From the NCBI GenBank assembly GCA_015680685.1, contig MNCI01022408.1, positions 590,668-654,667 on the forward strand: a DNA stretch of 64,000 bases. The letters run 5' to 3'. This DNA is from Gnetum montanum (Eukaryota > Streptophyta > Gnetopsida > Gnetales > Gnetaceae). A program made the translations under genes and the position numbers. Below the pieces are notes generated by a model, which did no database searches, had not been told where the DNA came from, and saw only the letters and a list, made by a program, of their open reading frames with translations. The first letter of the stretch is position 1. The number at the start of each line of letters is the position of its first letter. Shown here piece by piece: positions 25,280 through 37,489 of this stretch.

Positions 25280-27020
25280 TCCTATTTACATATCTTTACA
25301 CATAATAGTGAGTCGTTATTCATCAAGAGATTTGGTAAAGGCATTAGTAAGTTGATCATCAATCCCAATGTATTCTAACTTTATGTATCCAAGTTAAGTA
25401 TGTTCTCTTATAAAATGATACTTAATTTTAATATACTTAGTACAAGAATGTTGAACAGGATTTTTGGTCATATTGATAGCACTATTGTTGTCACACAATA
25501 TCGATATGTGATCTAATTTGAACCCTAGATCCTTGAGAGTTTCTTTCATCCACAAAATTTGTGCATAGTAGCTCCCAACTGAAATATATTATGCTTTTGC
25601 AATAGAAAGTGTTGTCGAAGTTTGTTTCTTAGTTGCCTAAGAGACAAGACTTCTTCTTAGAAAGAAAAAATTTCAACTTGTGCTTCAGCAATCATCTATA
25701 CAACTTACCCAATTTGCATCACAATACCCAGCAAGATCAAGTGTGGAGTCCTTTGGATACCAAAGTTCCCAATAAGTAGTATCTTTTAGATAATGAAATT
25801 TTTTTTGAAAACTTTTAAATGAGACTCTTTAGGGTTAGCTTGATACCTGGCACATATTCCAATGCTAAGAGTAATATCAAGTCTACTAGCAATTAAATAT
25901 AGTAAGCTACCAATCATACCTCTATAAAGCTTAAGATCAAAAAAATTTTCCTTATTCATCTTTGTTAAGCTTGAAATTTGTAGTCATTGGTGTTGTCTTT
26001 GCTTTCACATGAACCAAGTCGAATCTCTGTAATAGATCTTGATATATTTAGTTTGACAAATGAAGGTCCCACCTTTAGTTTGGTTGATTTGGAATCCAAG
26101 AAAGTTGTTGAGTTATCCCATCATGTTCATTTTAACTATTTGCATAAGATCTAAAAAATTCTTGCACAAAATCTCATTATTAGCTCCAAATATAATATCA
26201 TCAACATAAATTTGGACAATGAGTAAATATTTACCTTCTCATTTAAGAAACAAAGGAACATCAATCCTACCTCTTTCAAAATCATTAGACATGAGATGTT
26301 ATGAGAGTTTATCATATCAAGCTCTAGGGGCTTTTTTGAGTCCATATAGAGCCTTTTTCAGTTTGAAAACATATTCTTGATGAGTAGGATCTACAAATCC
26401 TTTAGCTTGATAACATATACTTCCTCCTAAATATTCTCATTCAAAAAAGCATTCTTTACATCCATTTGATACAACTTGATATCTTTGATACTTGCATAGG
26501 CTAAAAGAAGTCGAATTGACTATATTCTGGCCACATGAGCAAAAGTTTCATCAAAATCAGTTTCTTCTTACTAATTGTATCCTTTAGCAATCAATCTAGC
26601 TTTTTTTTGATGATGTTGTAATTTTCATCTATCTTGTTTCTAAACACCCATTTTTTTCCAATAATTTTCTTGTGATTATGTTTAGGAGATAGTTCCCATA
26701 CATCATTTCTAATGAATTGATTTAGCTCGTTTTGCATGGTTGAAATCAATCCTTCCTCTGTTTCTATGTCTCAAACATTTTTGGGCTCATATTGTAATAG
26801 ATAGGTAGCATATGCACATATTTTTTTTGTTTGGTTCTTAGTTCAAATTCCCTCTTCCACTTGTCCAATGACATCGTTAAGAGAGTGGGATCTATGGAGT
26901 CTAGGCATTTTGGGCTATGTTGGAGAAGTACCCTCATGCTCACTTTCTATTTCAGAATCTTTATCAGTTTGCACTGGGAAAGTGCTAAATATCTTTTAGA
27001 TAGGAACTTCTTCTTCATCA
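25280..27020 (-). pseudogene. Element E reverse transcriptase and RNase H
   Basis: The RT catalytic box YVDDIIFG is read on the minus strand at about 26190-26222, in a frame different from the neighbouring open stretch (26151-26345), so a frameshift lies nearby. RNase H reads GYCDANW near 25710-25740 and CDNNSAI near 25470-25500. This matches the copia family. Stops interrupt it. Confidence 0.8.
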
Positions 27021-27184
27021 AAATGTAGAGTTGAACCATTACTATAATCTATTTTAACATTTATGGTTTCCTCCATAGTATTCGTTCTTTTGTTAAACAC
27101 TCTATCTAAGCCCTACTAACTGTTGGATATCCTAGAAAGATTCCCTCACCAGTTTCGAGATCAACTTTTCTCATAGAATCTTCT

Positions 27185-28250
27185 TCATTTAGAATACAAC
27201 ATCTTAATTAAAAAAACATGAAAGTAACCAATTGCTAACTTTCTACTAGGCCACAATTCACAAGGGGTTTTAGTAGTAAATCTTCTTACTAGAACTCTGT
27301 TAAAGATGTAGCATGTTGTGTTGATTGCTTCAGCCCAAAAGTGATAATGAATGTTTTTATCATTCAAGATGGTTCTTCCCATTTCAGTCAAAATCCTATT
27401 TTCCTTTTTATAACACCATTCTATTGGAGATTCCTAGGAGTAGAAAATTAATGTGGAATGCCATTCAATTTACAATATTGTTAAAATTTGGCATTTTTGA
27501 ACTCTCCCCCATTATCACTTTAGATAAATTTAATACCATATTCCTTTTCATTATATATATAATTACAAATTCTCATGAAATAATCAAAAGATTCATATTT
27601 GGGATATAAGAAAGCAACCTAAGTGAAATGACAAAAATAATCAACAATAGTTAAATAATATCTTTTCTTTTCAAAATAAGAGATTGAGAGGGACCAACCA
27701 AGTCCATGTGAAGTAATTCTAAAGGACAAGAGGTTGAGATGAAATTTTTCTTACCAAACCTTACCCTTGTTTACTTTCCTTTATGATAAGCTTCACAAGT
27801 ATTCAAAGAAAAATCCTTAAGTTTGGGTAGCCCTCGAACCATATCTTTCGAGACAAGGGTTTGAAGAATGTCTTTGTTAATGTGGCCCAGTTTCCTATGC
27901 TACATATGAACATCACTTGTATTTCTGATCATGCACTTCGATCCAAGGTTAGAGTTATCTTAAAAAATAGTAGTTTAAACATTCACTTTTTTGTTCCCTT
28001 CTATAATAATTACTCTCGACAAAGAATCTCTTACTTTGCAAGTATCTTTGGAGAAGGTAATATCAAAATTTGAATCATAAAGTTGACTAATACTAAGAAG
28101 ATTATGTTTAAGACCTTTAAGAAAAAACACTTGTTTAATAGTAGGTTGATACTTACCTCCAATGGTATCAATACCTTTAATTTGAGCTTTTGTGTCATCT
28201 CTGAAAGTGATAGTTCCATAGTTTTATTCTAAAAAATGTACAAATTGAGA
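27185..28250 (-). pseudogene. Element E integrase
   Basis: The minus-strand stretch 27185-27391 matches the copia integrase C-terminal part (MGRTILN...FWAEAINTTCYIFNR, then TPCELW). Upstream parts to about 28250 are broken into short frames. Confidence 0.75.
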
Positions 28251-28762
28251 TTTTTCTTTTGTCATGTCTCAAACATCCATTGTCAATGTACCAAGTGCTT
28301 CTTTTTATAGCAGAGAGTGCAAGCTGTGCAATCATTTCTTTTTTACAACTCTTCTCTTTTGGCCTCAAAAATTTCTTTCACTACAACACACCTTTTCTAA
28401 GCTATTTTTCAAAAGACCAATTATAGTTATTCAACCATAAGTAACAAAAGGATTGAATATGTCCAATTTTTCCATAATAGAAACGAACCATTTTCTTCAC
28501 CACATCTAAATAGTTAAACTTGGGAGAGTATTTCTTTAAGTTAACAAAACCTAATGATGCTTTAATGTGAGGATGGCTTAGATCTTAACCTAATGGCTTA
28601 GATCTTGACCAATCTCCTTGTTTTGAATATGTATTTTATAGTTGATCTTTACATATGATAATTCCATATTAGTCTACTCAACAATACTTGTTAGCTTTTG
28701 AACGTCAACCATTAGGTTTGAGTTTTCATTTTTTTTTTCAGATATGAACAATTAGAATTAAG

Positions 28763-29218
28763 TTATGCTATCTTTATTTCCTTATCATCTAAAGTCTCTT
28801 TCATTTTGAAGTATAAATTTTGAAAGGAGATTACCTCATTACAAAGTAGCTCATACCTTCCTTCCAAAGTAATCCCCTCCTCTTTCACTTCATTATTAGA
28901 TATTGAATCATTGATGGATTCTTGCTTTTCCAAGGCTATGCACAAAAGGCATGAGTCTTCAGGTGTGTTCCAAGTTTCTCCTTCATCATCCAAGCTTTTA
29001 TAAATGTTCTTTGTTCTCATTTCTTCATTAGAATTTACCTCTTGTAACTTGCAAGTACAAGGGCTTTTAAGGGCCATGTGGTCTCTTCCACCACATATCC
29101 AGCATCCCATAGAGGAGGTATCATGATTAGAAATTTTTGATTTCTTACCTCTTACCTTACCTTTTCTATTGATGGGTTGAGTGCATTTCTCTAAGATGGA
29201 TTCAAAGAACCATTGCAT
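28763..29218 (-). pseudogene. Element E gag (C-terminal part)
   Basis: A 151-codon open stretch with a zinc-knuckle-like CWICGGRDHMALKSPC. The spacing after His is longer than in the usual CX2CX4HX4C. An acidic, coil-like tail follows. The N-terminal part is missing because the sequence switches to element D. Copia Gag packages the element RNA. Confidence 0.65.
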
Positions 29219-29225
29219 TCTAGGT

Positions 29226-30111
29226 TTTTAGTATGTGATGTTGAGCCCATTGAACATTAGTGGCTTGGTATATGATGTTTCTTCAATCATTTCCTCCACT
29301 AAAGAAAAGTAATATGCAATTAGAGCTAGTAGATCAATCGATCATTGTTTCACTTGGAAAAGTAGAAGATGTAATTATTACCATTAGTGGCTAGTCCTAT
29401 CCTACTAATTTTCTAATTATACATGTGGGGAATAGTAAAGGAGAATTTCCTATTACCATGGGAAGAACATGGCTTAGCACTGTAGATACTAAGTTAGTAA
29501 TTCAATACTTGTCCCTGAAATTTTAAACGAATAAAAAAGTTGGAATAGTTTAGAGATGTAGAGTTTCATATATTGCATATAGTGATAATGGGTGAAATTG
29601 CATGTAGAGAAACTAGACAACAAGACATGATGTCATCCCAACATGTAATAAATGTGTTGAAGACATGTGTGTACAATAGTGTTTATATGTAGCAACCACT
29701 AGACAAGAAGAAACCTAGTGGTTGATTAAGAAAGACAAATCATAATCAAACATATGCATGAAACCAGTAGACAAGATTACAAGTAGCTATATTTAAGAAA
29801 CAAATAAACTAGAATAGATACAAAGATAACCTCCTTACACTAAGTCACAATAAGAGGAAAATATTAAATGGAGATAGTTAGAGATACTAGAAAGACATGA
29901 ATTAGAACCACTAGGACTAAAAGCCCTACTAGATGCACTTGAATATGCTTTCCTTAACATTAAGAAACTAGCAAGCATAAAAACCAATCTTGATAAAGAA
30001 TAAAAGAAGAAATTATTGGAAGTGGTAAAAAAATGACCAATTAGATTTGCATGGTCTTATGATGAGATCATTGGCATTGATCCACATATTTTTCAACATC
30101 GAATCTACACT
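29226..30111 (+). pseudogene. Element D pol, first part: protease and linker to RT
   Basis: From about 29268 the plus strand reads PPLKKSNMQLELVDQSIIV, then EFPITMGRTWLSTVD, matching the protease regions of B and C. It continues to FAWSYDEIIGIDPHIFQHRIYT, where element C interrupts at the TSD ACACT. The gag and the start of the protease are lost at the junction with E. Stops are present (for example ISG*SYP). Confidence 0.8.
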
Positions 30112-30938
30112 TGATGAACTGTATTTTATTTGGCTTCGATATCAGATACCTGATATCGAGGCCCAAGAAGTAATGTTTAATATCTGATGTTACGAGATGT
30201 ATGTTAGCCTATAAATATTATGCTTGGGCACATGGTTTGGGCATAATTTTTTTCATAGCATAGTAGAGCTCTTACAGTTTCTTTTCTCCAAAGCTAGAAT
30301 ATTTTCTTTATTCAAGCACTATTGTACCTAAGCACGGCAATGTGTTTTGCAATAAAGATGAGCTTTTTGATAAACCTTGTAGCACCTTGGCTAGATTAAT
30401 TATTTTATTTATGCATTTAATGTTTTATGTAATTTCATTTAAATCTTTCACGTAATTAAGCTAAAGTAAGCTAAGATAAGTTAGCTAAGTTAAATAGCAA
30501 TTAATTAAGCACATAAGTATGATCACTTTGAGCATGTGCATGATGCTTGGTAATCCCAGCAATGCTTAACATTTGGTAACTTGGTAGTGTTATATGTGTT
30601 CAATATGTGCATGGAAACTAGGACTAGATGCTTATGTTAGGATAGTTAGTTATTAATTAGCAATTATATTAGTTAAATTGGTTCATAAATTAAGTTTTAA
30701 CTTGTTATTAATCGTAGATGAATAAAATATAAAATAATAAAAATCATGTGCCTCAATTACACTTAACCATACAACTAAGATCCACAAGTGTAGTTGGGAA
30801 GACAACAATCATCACAATTAGATTTCATGTCCCCGAATTAGTGTACTTAGAAACTTAAGGTTTATGGAATTCAATCAAATTACGTGTGAATGCTTGTAAT
30901 TCGTATGGTTTGACATAGGGTATACTCGCCGCTCATCA
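30112..30938 (+). repeat. 5' LTR of element C
   Basis: TGATGAACT...CCGCTCATCA. The U3 has a perfect inverted repeat, arms TCGATATCAG and CTGATATCGA with spacer ATAC (near 30140-30163). A TATA box CCTATAAATATT lies near 30210. Confidence 0.9.
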
Positions 30939-30939
30939 T

Positions 30940-30957
30940 TGACATTGTTGCTAGGGA
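30940..30957 (+). promoter_or_regulatory. Primer-binding site of element C
   Basis: TGACATTGTTGCTAGGGA, one base after the LTR. It is a decayed tRNA-Asp complement in the same position as in B. Confidence 0.75.
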
Positions 30958-31102
30958 CCTTTTGTTTATTATGTGTGCTATCTAGGATTTAGTAAAAAAA
31001 TTATTTAACATCATTGGAATGAATCCTAAGGTCATATCATACATTAGAATAATTACATTAATTATAAGAAAGAACATTGCTTTTCTTGTTTTCTAATACA
31101 AG

Positions 31103-32927
31103 ATGTCTTCTTCTCACAGCAGTGATTCTTTGTCTAAATCTGATGGAGTAAATCAATAGGTGCCCTAGCAATACAGAGTGGTATATGCTAATCGTGATGA
31201 GTATGTATCCAATTTCACATTCATCCTACACTAGGATGAACTACTATAGTGGTGAAACATGGAGGACAACATTGTGTTACTACCCAATCGATCCATTTCT
31301 ATGATGCTTCAACAAACTCTTATGCGATTGGGCATCCAAGGGCTTCATGCTAAATATGTTATGCAAGATACTAATGCCAAGGATTATCATCCCATCGATG
31401 CACAATTCCTGAGGGATCAAAAACTAGAGTAGCATTATGAATCTATGAAGGGGAAGTGATCCAATGATTCACCATTCCTGACATACCAAAAAGATGGTGG
31501 AGAATCCTTTTATGGGGGTTTTCCATATAGAGAGACTCCTTTCTTTGATCTTAGCGAAGGAGGTCAAAACCAGAACCTATAGTCCATGATACATAATCCT
31601 AGTTCTAATAAGAATGGATCCCATGTTAAAGGAGAATCCAAGGAGGAGAGTCATGGCAAGGATGCAGGTAAGTAGCATGATCATGATCATTGTTGCAACC
31701 ATCAAAAAGGGGATGGTAGGCACCATGATGGTGCTAGTACTCCTTCCTCTTCACCTTTGTTTTTATCTTCTTCCTATTTTAGCTCTAAACACAACCACAG
31801 GGGGCATGATCATGATGGAGGTGATTGACAAGACCAAGATGATCATAGGTACCATCGAGTAAGCCAAGATCTAGGGCACAGGCATTCAAGAGAGGTCCAT
31901 ATCTATGAATGAAGGGGTAGTAAAGGGCATCGTAGGCACCAAGATCATGGCTATGATGAGCCTTTTCTTACCAACCAAAGCATGCTAAACATCATGGAGG
32001 TGGTTGGAATTCCTACACAGCACATAAAGGATAGTTGGATCAAGAGGCCAAACATGAATAATATCCCCAAGTTTGAAGGGGAATATAAGTCAAATTCATA
32101 GAACCATCTTGAGGATTTTCATGATTCTTGTGCCTTGAAAAATATAGAAATAGACTAGAAAAACCTTATGTTGTTTCCCAAGACACTCATCAAAGAAGTA
32201 GAAAGCTAGTGTTGGTTCTTAGAACTGGAATCCATTAGATGATTGAGTACAATGCTTGAATTGTTTAATGATAAATATTAGACATACTCTCGAGTGCCCA
32301 ACATGAGGAGGTAGATCCAAGAATGGAAGCAAGGAACACATGAGTCCTTGGATGCCACCATGGGCAAATATTATTTCTCATTACATTGATTTGGCCATGG
32401 TTACTCTTAGCAAGAACAAATTTTCCACATTGTAGATGGGCTTTGATCAGAAATGAAGAAGACTCTTAAAGTCTATGCCCAAGGGGATTGTTAGAGTTAA
32501 GAGGCCATCACATCTAAAGGCTAATCAAGTAGGTAGCAATAAAGAAGGAGAGTTGAGGAAACGTAAAAGTGCAGAAGAATACAACTGATATTTTTCCATT
32601 TGCAAGAGCGAGGTTCGATTTTGTGATAGTGAAAAGGAATCATCACTTGATGAGGTGGTGAACTGAAAAACCTTATTGATTCAAAAATTTACCTTTAAAA
32701 TTTTAGCTAAGGTAGATCAGTTATGGGACTCTATGGATAGCATATTTCAAGCTATCTTGAAAATTGCTGAAGAATCCAACAAACAAGGTAGTGATTGTGA
32801 TCGCAAGAGGAATAGGAAAGCTGAACGTGCCAATCAAAGGGGTAAGGATAAGATTTATGCAGTAGAAGAAGTTATGGAAACTAAATCAAATGATGATGAT
32901 GGGTGTGACCATTGCCAATATGAACAT
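31103..32927 (+). pseudogene. Element C gag, part 1
   Basis: Starts ATG at 31103 with MSSSH, the same start as B's gag. Stops appear early. The last open part (32676-32927) reads KILAKVDQLWDSMDSIFQAILKIAEESN-like, close to B's gag at 43266-43520. It ends in CDHCQYEH, the first half of a zinc knuckle. Element B follows at the TSD AACAT (32923-32927). Confidence 0.8.
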
Positions 32928-33842
32928 TGATGAGCGGCTAAGTACCCCTATGCCCATCCATACGAATCACGGGCGTTCACATGCAACTCGATCGAATTCC
33001 ATAGACTATAAGCGCTCTACATACACCAAACCCTAACTAGAAAAATCCTTTGCTAGAACGATCATTTTCTTCCCAACCTCACTTGTGATGTTCTAGTGGC
33101 GATGGTTAAGTGAGATTGAGGCAACTAATTTTTATGGCTTTTTACTTTATCTTCTAGTGTCTAATTAAGGTATGAAAAGGAATGAAATATTATATTATCT
33201 ATAATTATTCTAATCTACATCTTTAACTATTCCTAGCATAAGTATCTGATCCCATCTCCCATGCATGTCCTAAGCATCCCCTAACCACTACTGGACTACC
33301 AGACATTAAGCGTCACTGGGCTACCAGGCATTGGGTTTGTGTTCGTGATGGTCGTACTTATGGCATTTATGAACTATAAGGGAACAATAGCGATTACAGT
33401 AATGATAAAATAAACTCAATAAATGATTAAAGCATGTAAATGTTAAACTATAAATGCATAGAAATGGCTAAGTCCAATTGCTGCAAGGAATGCTTGAAAA
33501 GCTTGTCTTTATTGTCGTTCACGCCAATGGGCTTAGGTACATCAACACTCAAATAAAGATCTGGACACCTTTCTTACACCTATTGCAGGCACTTGGAAAA
33601 ATATTCTAACTCTCGCAGAAACAAACTACAAGAGCTTCGCTACAATTGACAAAAAGGTAAATAAGTGTGGAGGAAGGCCAAAAAAGGTGCTATGTAAAAG
33701 GGGCCACATCGATGCATGGGAGGATGCGTTGACGGGGCCGCATATACAGGGCCACGTATACGGGGCTGCATCAATGTGGCTATGTATACGGTGTCCCGTA
33801 TATGTGGCCTAGTAGATGCAGTGACCAAAAAACACTTCATCA
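32928..33842 (-). repeat. 3' LTR of element B
   Basis: TGATGAGCGG...CACTTCATCA, partner of 45215-46162. It lacks the part of the partner that carries the TATA box CCTATAAATAAG, a small deletion near 33670-33676. Its U3 has repeated GTATAC-type motifs (33700-33815). Confidence 0.9.
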
Positions 33843-34000
33843 TACACCCATGAATGAGTAAAAACTTGTCCTCAAGTTCCTCTTACAATTTGGAAGGTAT
33901 GGACTTTTATTTACAACACACATGATTTGACACACGACACACATGACGCTCCAAGTGCTCAAGTATACAGAGAAGGAAAAATTACAAAAATGGTGATGTT
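33843..34000 (-). other. Element B: tail end next to the 3' LTR
   Basis: Matches the last part of C's tail before its 3' LTR (52400-52515), for example the 'ccataccttcc' and 'actcattcatg' blocks. This marks the inner edge of the extra segment. Confidence 0.6.
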
Positions 34001-34439
34001 CAAAGACAAAATTGAACACCTTGCCGATCATGGATTCTCTCGTGTGTAGAAAGATGCAAAAATCACCGAAGAAGATCACACCGTCCCTAGTGGTAGTGGT
34101 TCCGATGGCCCTTCACTAGCCTTTGGCCCATGCGGTGGTGGTGGCATGAATGATGGCTACCCTGCAGCAGCTGCAACTTTTGGAGGTAATCAAAAAGCCT
34201 CCAAGAGGGCCCTCATATTTTCTTCCTTACTTCTGGGATCATTTACTATCCAAGCGACTTCACCAATCTGTGCTAGGACAACAACCTCCCAAGGGCATGG
34301 CAGCGTAGGGAAGAGTTCTTTCAAGTTGACAAACTAGGCTGCGAACTGTTTTCATTTGATGTCGAATGCTCAAATTGATGTTTGTAGCTACTAGTAGTCA
34401 GTCATCAGCCATGTTCTCTGCAACCGTACATTGTCCTTA

Positions 34440-36911
34440 AAATCACGTGTGGAGAACTTCAAGTTCCGTGTTTGCTACTTCCAATTTTTGCTTTGTTGCT
34501 TTGTGTGCTTGGAACTCGTCCTTGTATAGAGAATACGAGGCAGCCACTTGTTTCTCCAATTCTGACCGCGGTCTCCGAGCTGTGAGCATGGCCAGGTTTG
34601 CATAGCGAAGGTTGGCAAGCTCCATATATTCTATCATTTCCCCAATCTGCAACTCTTTGAGGTGGATTTCTACTTGATTGTAGGCATTCAACCCATCAAA
34701 GATAGGTTTTCATACCTTGCCTCCCTCTCGAAGCTGTTGGATCACTTGGATTTTTAGTCTTTCTAACTTGAATCTGTTTTTCATTTACCTCCTTTTGCAA
34801 TCCCACTTGGTCCCTATAATGATTCTTGATTTTTTCAAATTTCAGGGCCTCGTTCTTCCAAGTGGCAATTTCAATGGAATATTTCTATCGTAGAGTTCGA
34901 ACCTCCTCCATGGATAGATTTTGGTTCTTAGTGACCAACCTTCTCACATCAGCATTCATCCTAGCTAGCTCTTCCTACTGTTGGTGAATACAATTTTTCA
35001 TGTGCTCATTTTTAGCACCAACATTACGTAGGCAATGGACCTCCATAGTCAACCTGATGTTCTCCTGGCAAACTTCCATCAAGTCCTTGTCTAAGTGATA
35101 TGTCTGAGCGTCTGCCAAGGACTTATCAAAGATCACTGACTCTCGATCATCCTCAACTATCTGAAGTTTAAGCTGAAGCTATTAGAAAGCTTCATCTCTG
35201 GTGAACTCACAATTGAGGAGAGCTGGATTAGCAAGTTGGGTTCTTAACTCGGTGACTTTTGTTGCCAAACGTTGATAGGTGGCTTGAGTAGCTTCAAGTT
35301 GCCCTTACAAAATAAGGCTCTTACCCCTGGACAAGAGCAGCTCTAACTAGGTTGCAGTGATGTTATCCGGAAGGTCAAAGACATCCAAAAGTGGTTGCCC
35401 AACTCCCACTAGTCGATCCAACAATTCTTCATGTTGTGCTGCATCAATTTTGCTACGTGAAGTTCCAGCGGATGCTTGTACATCTTGAAGCCCATGTACA
35501 TTTGGTATAGGTGCTGCTGGTGTATTGAGAGTCGTAGCAATCGTATCAGCAACCACTTCAGCCGTAGTCTCCTATCCTTGGTGCTGCATCACTAGGACCG
35601 TTGCCCCCTTGCCATCTTCTAGGTGTACCAAGAAGGTAGTGGCATTTCCTAAGACTTCAGGGAATAGCTGTTGAGTGGATACCATTACCTCTCGGACACT
35701 AGGATCTATTCTTACTGGTACTTGCATTTAGGTGGTGGAGAACATTGGCCCTGCCCTTTCTAGAAAATTGATTAATTGAGCCACTTGTTCCAAGGGGCTC
35801 ATGACAGGGTGGTAGATCCTCTACCGATCCTTCCAAACTGCTCTTGCTGGCTCAAGAGTGATTGTCAGATTTCGCGAATGTGTTCAACAATAGTTTGTGA
35901 ACCCAACCTCATTTCTTGTGCAGGTGGTTGAGGTGATTTTTGCTTCTCCTCGGCGTGTGTAGTGGCAGGAGTTTTATCCTTCATCATTTCTCTCCATGAG
36001 GAAATTGGGGCATGCTGAAGTGTATCATTAGTGTATCGTGCTATCCCTTCCTATTTGCATAACTTTCTGATTAGGCAAGGAAAGGGGAGATCTCATCTTC
36101 CATGTTTACTCTCAGCAAACCTCTTTTTAATTTCTAAGAATAACAAATATGGAAGACTCATGGGGAATTTCTGACTTAGAGCGGCACACACACGAGTGAA
36201 GAAGGTTGTGATTTTGCTGGGTCTTACCGTTGGGTTTCGGTGGTAAGATGCGATCTTTGAATACACCCTCTCCATGGTGGTTAGAGAGATGAACTCCTTG
36301 CAGTCTACCCCATAGCACCACTTGATCCACTCCCCTTTTACCTAAAGGTCTACTTGTTTTGGGATCTCCGCCACATTTTCTCTAGTCTCTGGCAACCCTA
36401 GAGCTTACGCTATTGCCTCTGCAGAGTAAGAGACATAGATGTCTTTGATCCTTACCCTAGACCCCAGTTGATGATTTTTCCAAAAGAAATAGGTTTCTCC
36501 TAGGTACCATTTACCGCTGGTTGTGATGATCGGCCACATAGGAGAATTTTGCAATTGAAGTCTCATGTCTTCTAGTGCATTCTCAAGAAATGGTCCAAAG
36601 TTTAGCTCTTGTAGGACCATCTGTTGCACTTCTGGTGGCTTGATAGCATCAAGAAAAGCTTGGGTCAGGGTAACCTCAAGCCGTGGTACTATCCTTGGAG
36701 TTTCATCCCCTTGCGATTATCCTCTGGGGATCACCTCTTTGGGAATCTAATGAACGGATTCCACATCAGGTTCTTCACGGAGGGGGCCAGTTACATGAGA
36801 GCCCTCCATGTGCTCTGGTTGCTGCATGCCTCATCCCCTTCCCATTCATGGGTGATTGTCCCTCGGTTGTGATGGTCCTTCATCCCTTGGATGCCTTGGT
36901 TTTGGTGCCAT
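34440..36911 (-). pseudogene. Element B extra ORF (ORF3), unrecognised, coiled-coil C-terminus
   Basis: One long decayed frame on the minus strand from ATG at 36911. The first about 273 codons stay in one frame to 36093, with six in-frame stops, each one C-to-T change away from CAA, CAG or CGA. Visible parts: a Pro/Arg-rich start, then a globular part rich in aromatic residues (GKWYLGETYFFWKNHQLG near 36480-36530; EWIKWCYGVDCKEF near 36300-36350), a low-complexity middle, and a long heptad-like coiled-coil region (about 35300-34450; for example MELANLRYANLAMLTARRP). Frameshifts lie between 36093 and 35556. I do not recognise the family. It is not an envelope, an RNase H or a chromodomain that I can identify. 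Confidence 0.65.
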
Positions 36912-37191
36912 CTGCAATCAAACATAACCACCAATTAGACTGTGCATAAGTAGCTCAAGATGATCCTTATACACCTTCTCAATTCGACTAAGTTATGTTG
37001 TTGGCACGGGCATCCCTATTAAGTCCCCCGAAGTGTTAATTCATGGGTTAGAGCCAAAAACAATCAAGGAATAAGTTGGAGTTTAAGCTTATTAGTATTT
37101 TTTCTTCCCTTTTGAGGTGTGAAGTCTTAATTAATTAATTACAAATAGTCTTCACCCCCTCCCCCCCCCCCTTCCACGGCTAAGAGCATAC
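36912..37191 (-). other. Candidate 5'-UTR intron upstream of ORF3
   Basis: The minus-strand donor AAG|GTATGC ends at 37191-37186 and the acceptor TTTGATTGCAG lies directly before the ATG at 36911, 280 bp apart. It contains an 11-base C run (37161-37171; G run on the transcribed sense). Splicing is inferred from consensus only. Confidence 0.45.
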
Positions 37192-37330
37192 CTTCAGGTG
37201 CTTAAGAGGGCAAGGATTGGTTGATGCGGACGCGATGGAATGTAGGTTCTTGGAAAGAAGTTAGGTAGAAAAGATGGAAAAATCTCCCTCTAATTTTTGC
37301 GCAAAATGATGAAAATCTAAAGTGCAACGG

Positions 37331-37440
37331 CCGTATATATAGGGGTTGGGCACTGCATCAATGGGATTGCATATACACAGCCATGTATACGTAGGGGGCT
37401 GAGTATACGGGGCCCTGTATATGCAGGGGGTCGCACCCAT
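37331..37440 (-). promoter_or_regulatory. Candidate internal promoter for ORF3 (U3-like)
   Basis: The minus strand has a TATA box CCTATATATACGG (plus 37331-37343). Upstream are GTATAC/TATATGC repeats mixed with GGGGCC-like words (37365-37430), the same kind as in the B LTR U3 (33700-33815 and 46030-46130). About 140 nt lie between the TATA box and the candidate donor. Confidence 0.5.
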
Positions 37441-37489
37441 TGACCAATGTTGACCAACCCATAAAAAGCCCCAAAAATAAATTTAACAC

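Larger units (their letters stand above)
24098..29225 (-). mobile_element. Element E: 5'-truncated Ty1/copia retrotransposon
   Basis: Minus-strand order: gag zinc knuckle (about 29100), integrase (about 27200-28250), RT (about 26000-27000), RNase H (about 25300-25800), polypurine tract, 3' LTR. Integrase upstream of RT is the copia order. Signatures: HFWAEAINTTCYIFNR, YVDDIIFG, GYCDANW, CDNNSAI. No 5' LTR exists on the right; the gag runs into element D at about 29225. The left LTR end is approximate. Frameshifts and stops occur throughout. Confidence 0.85.
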
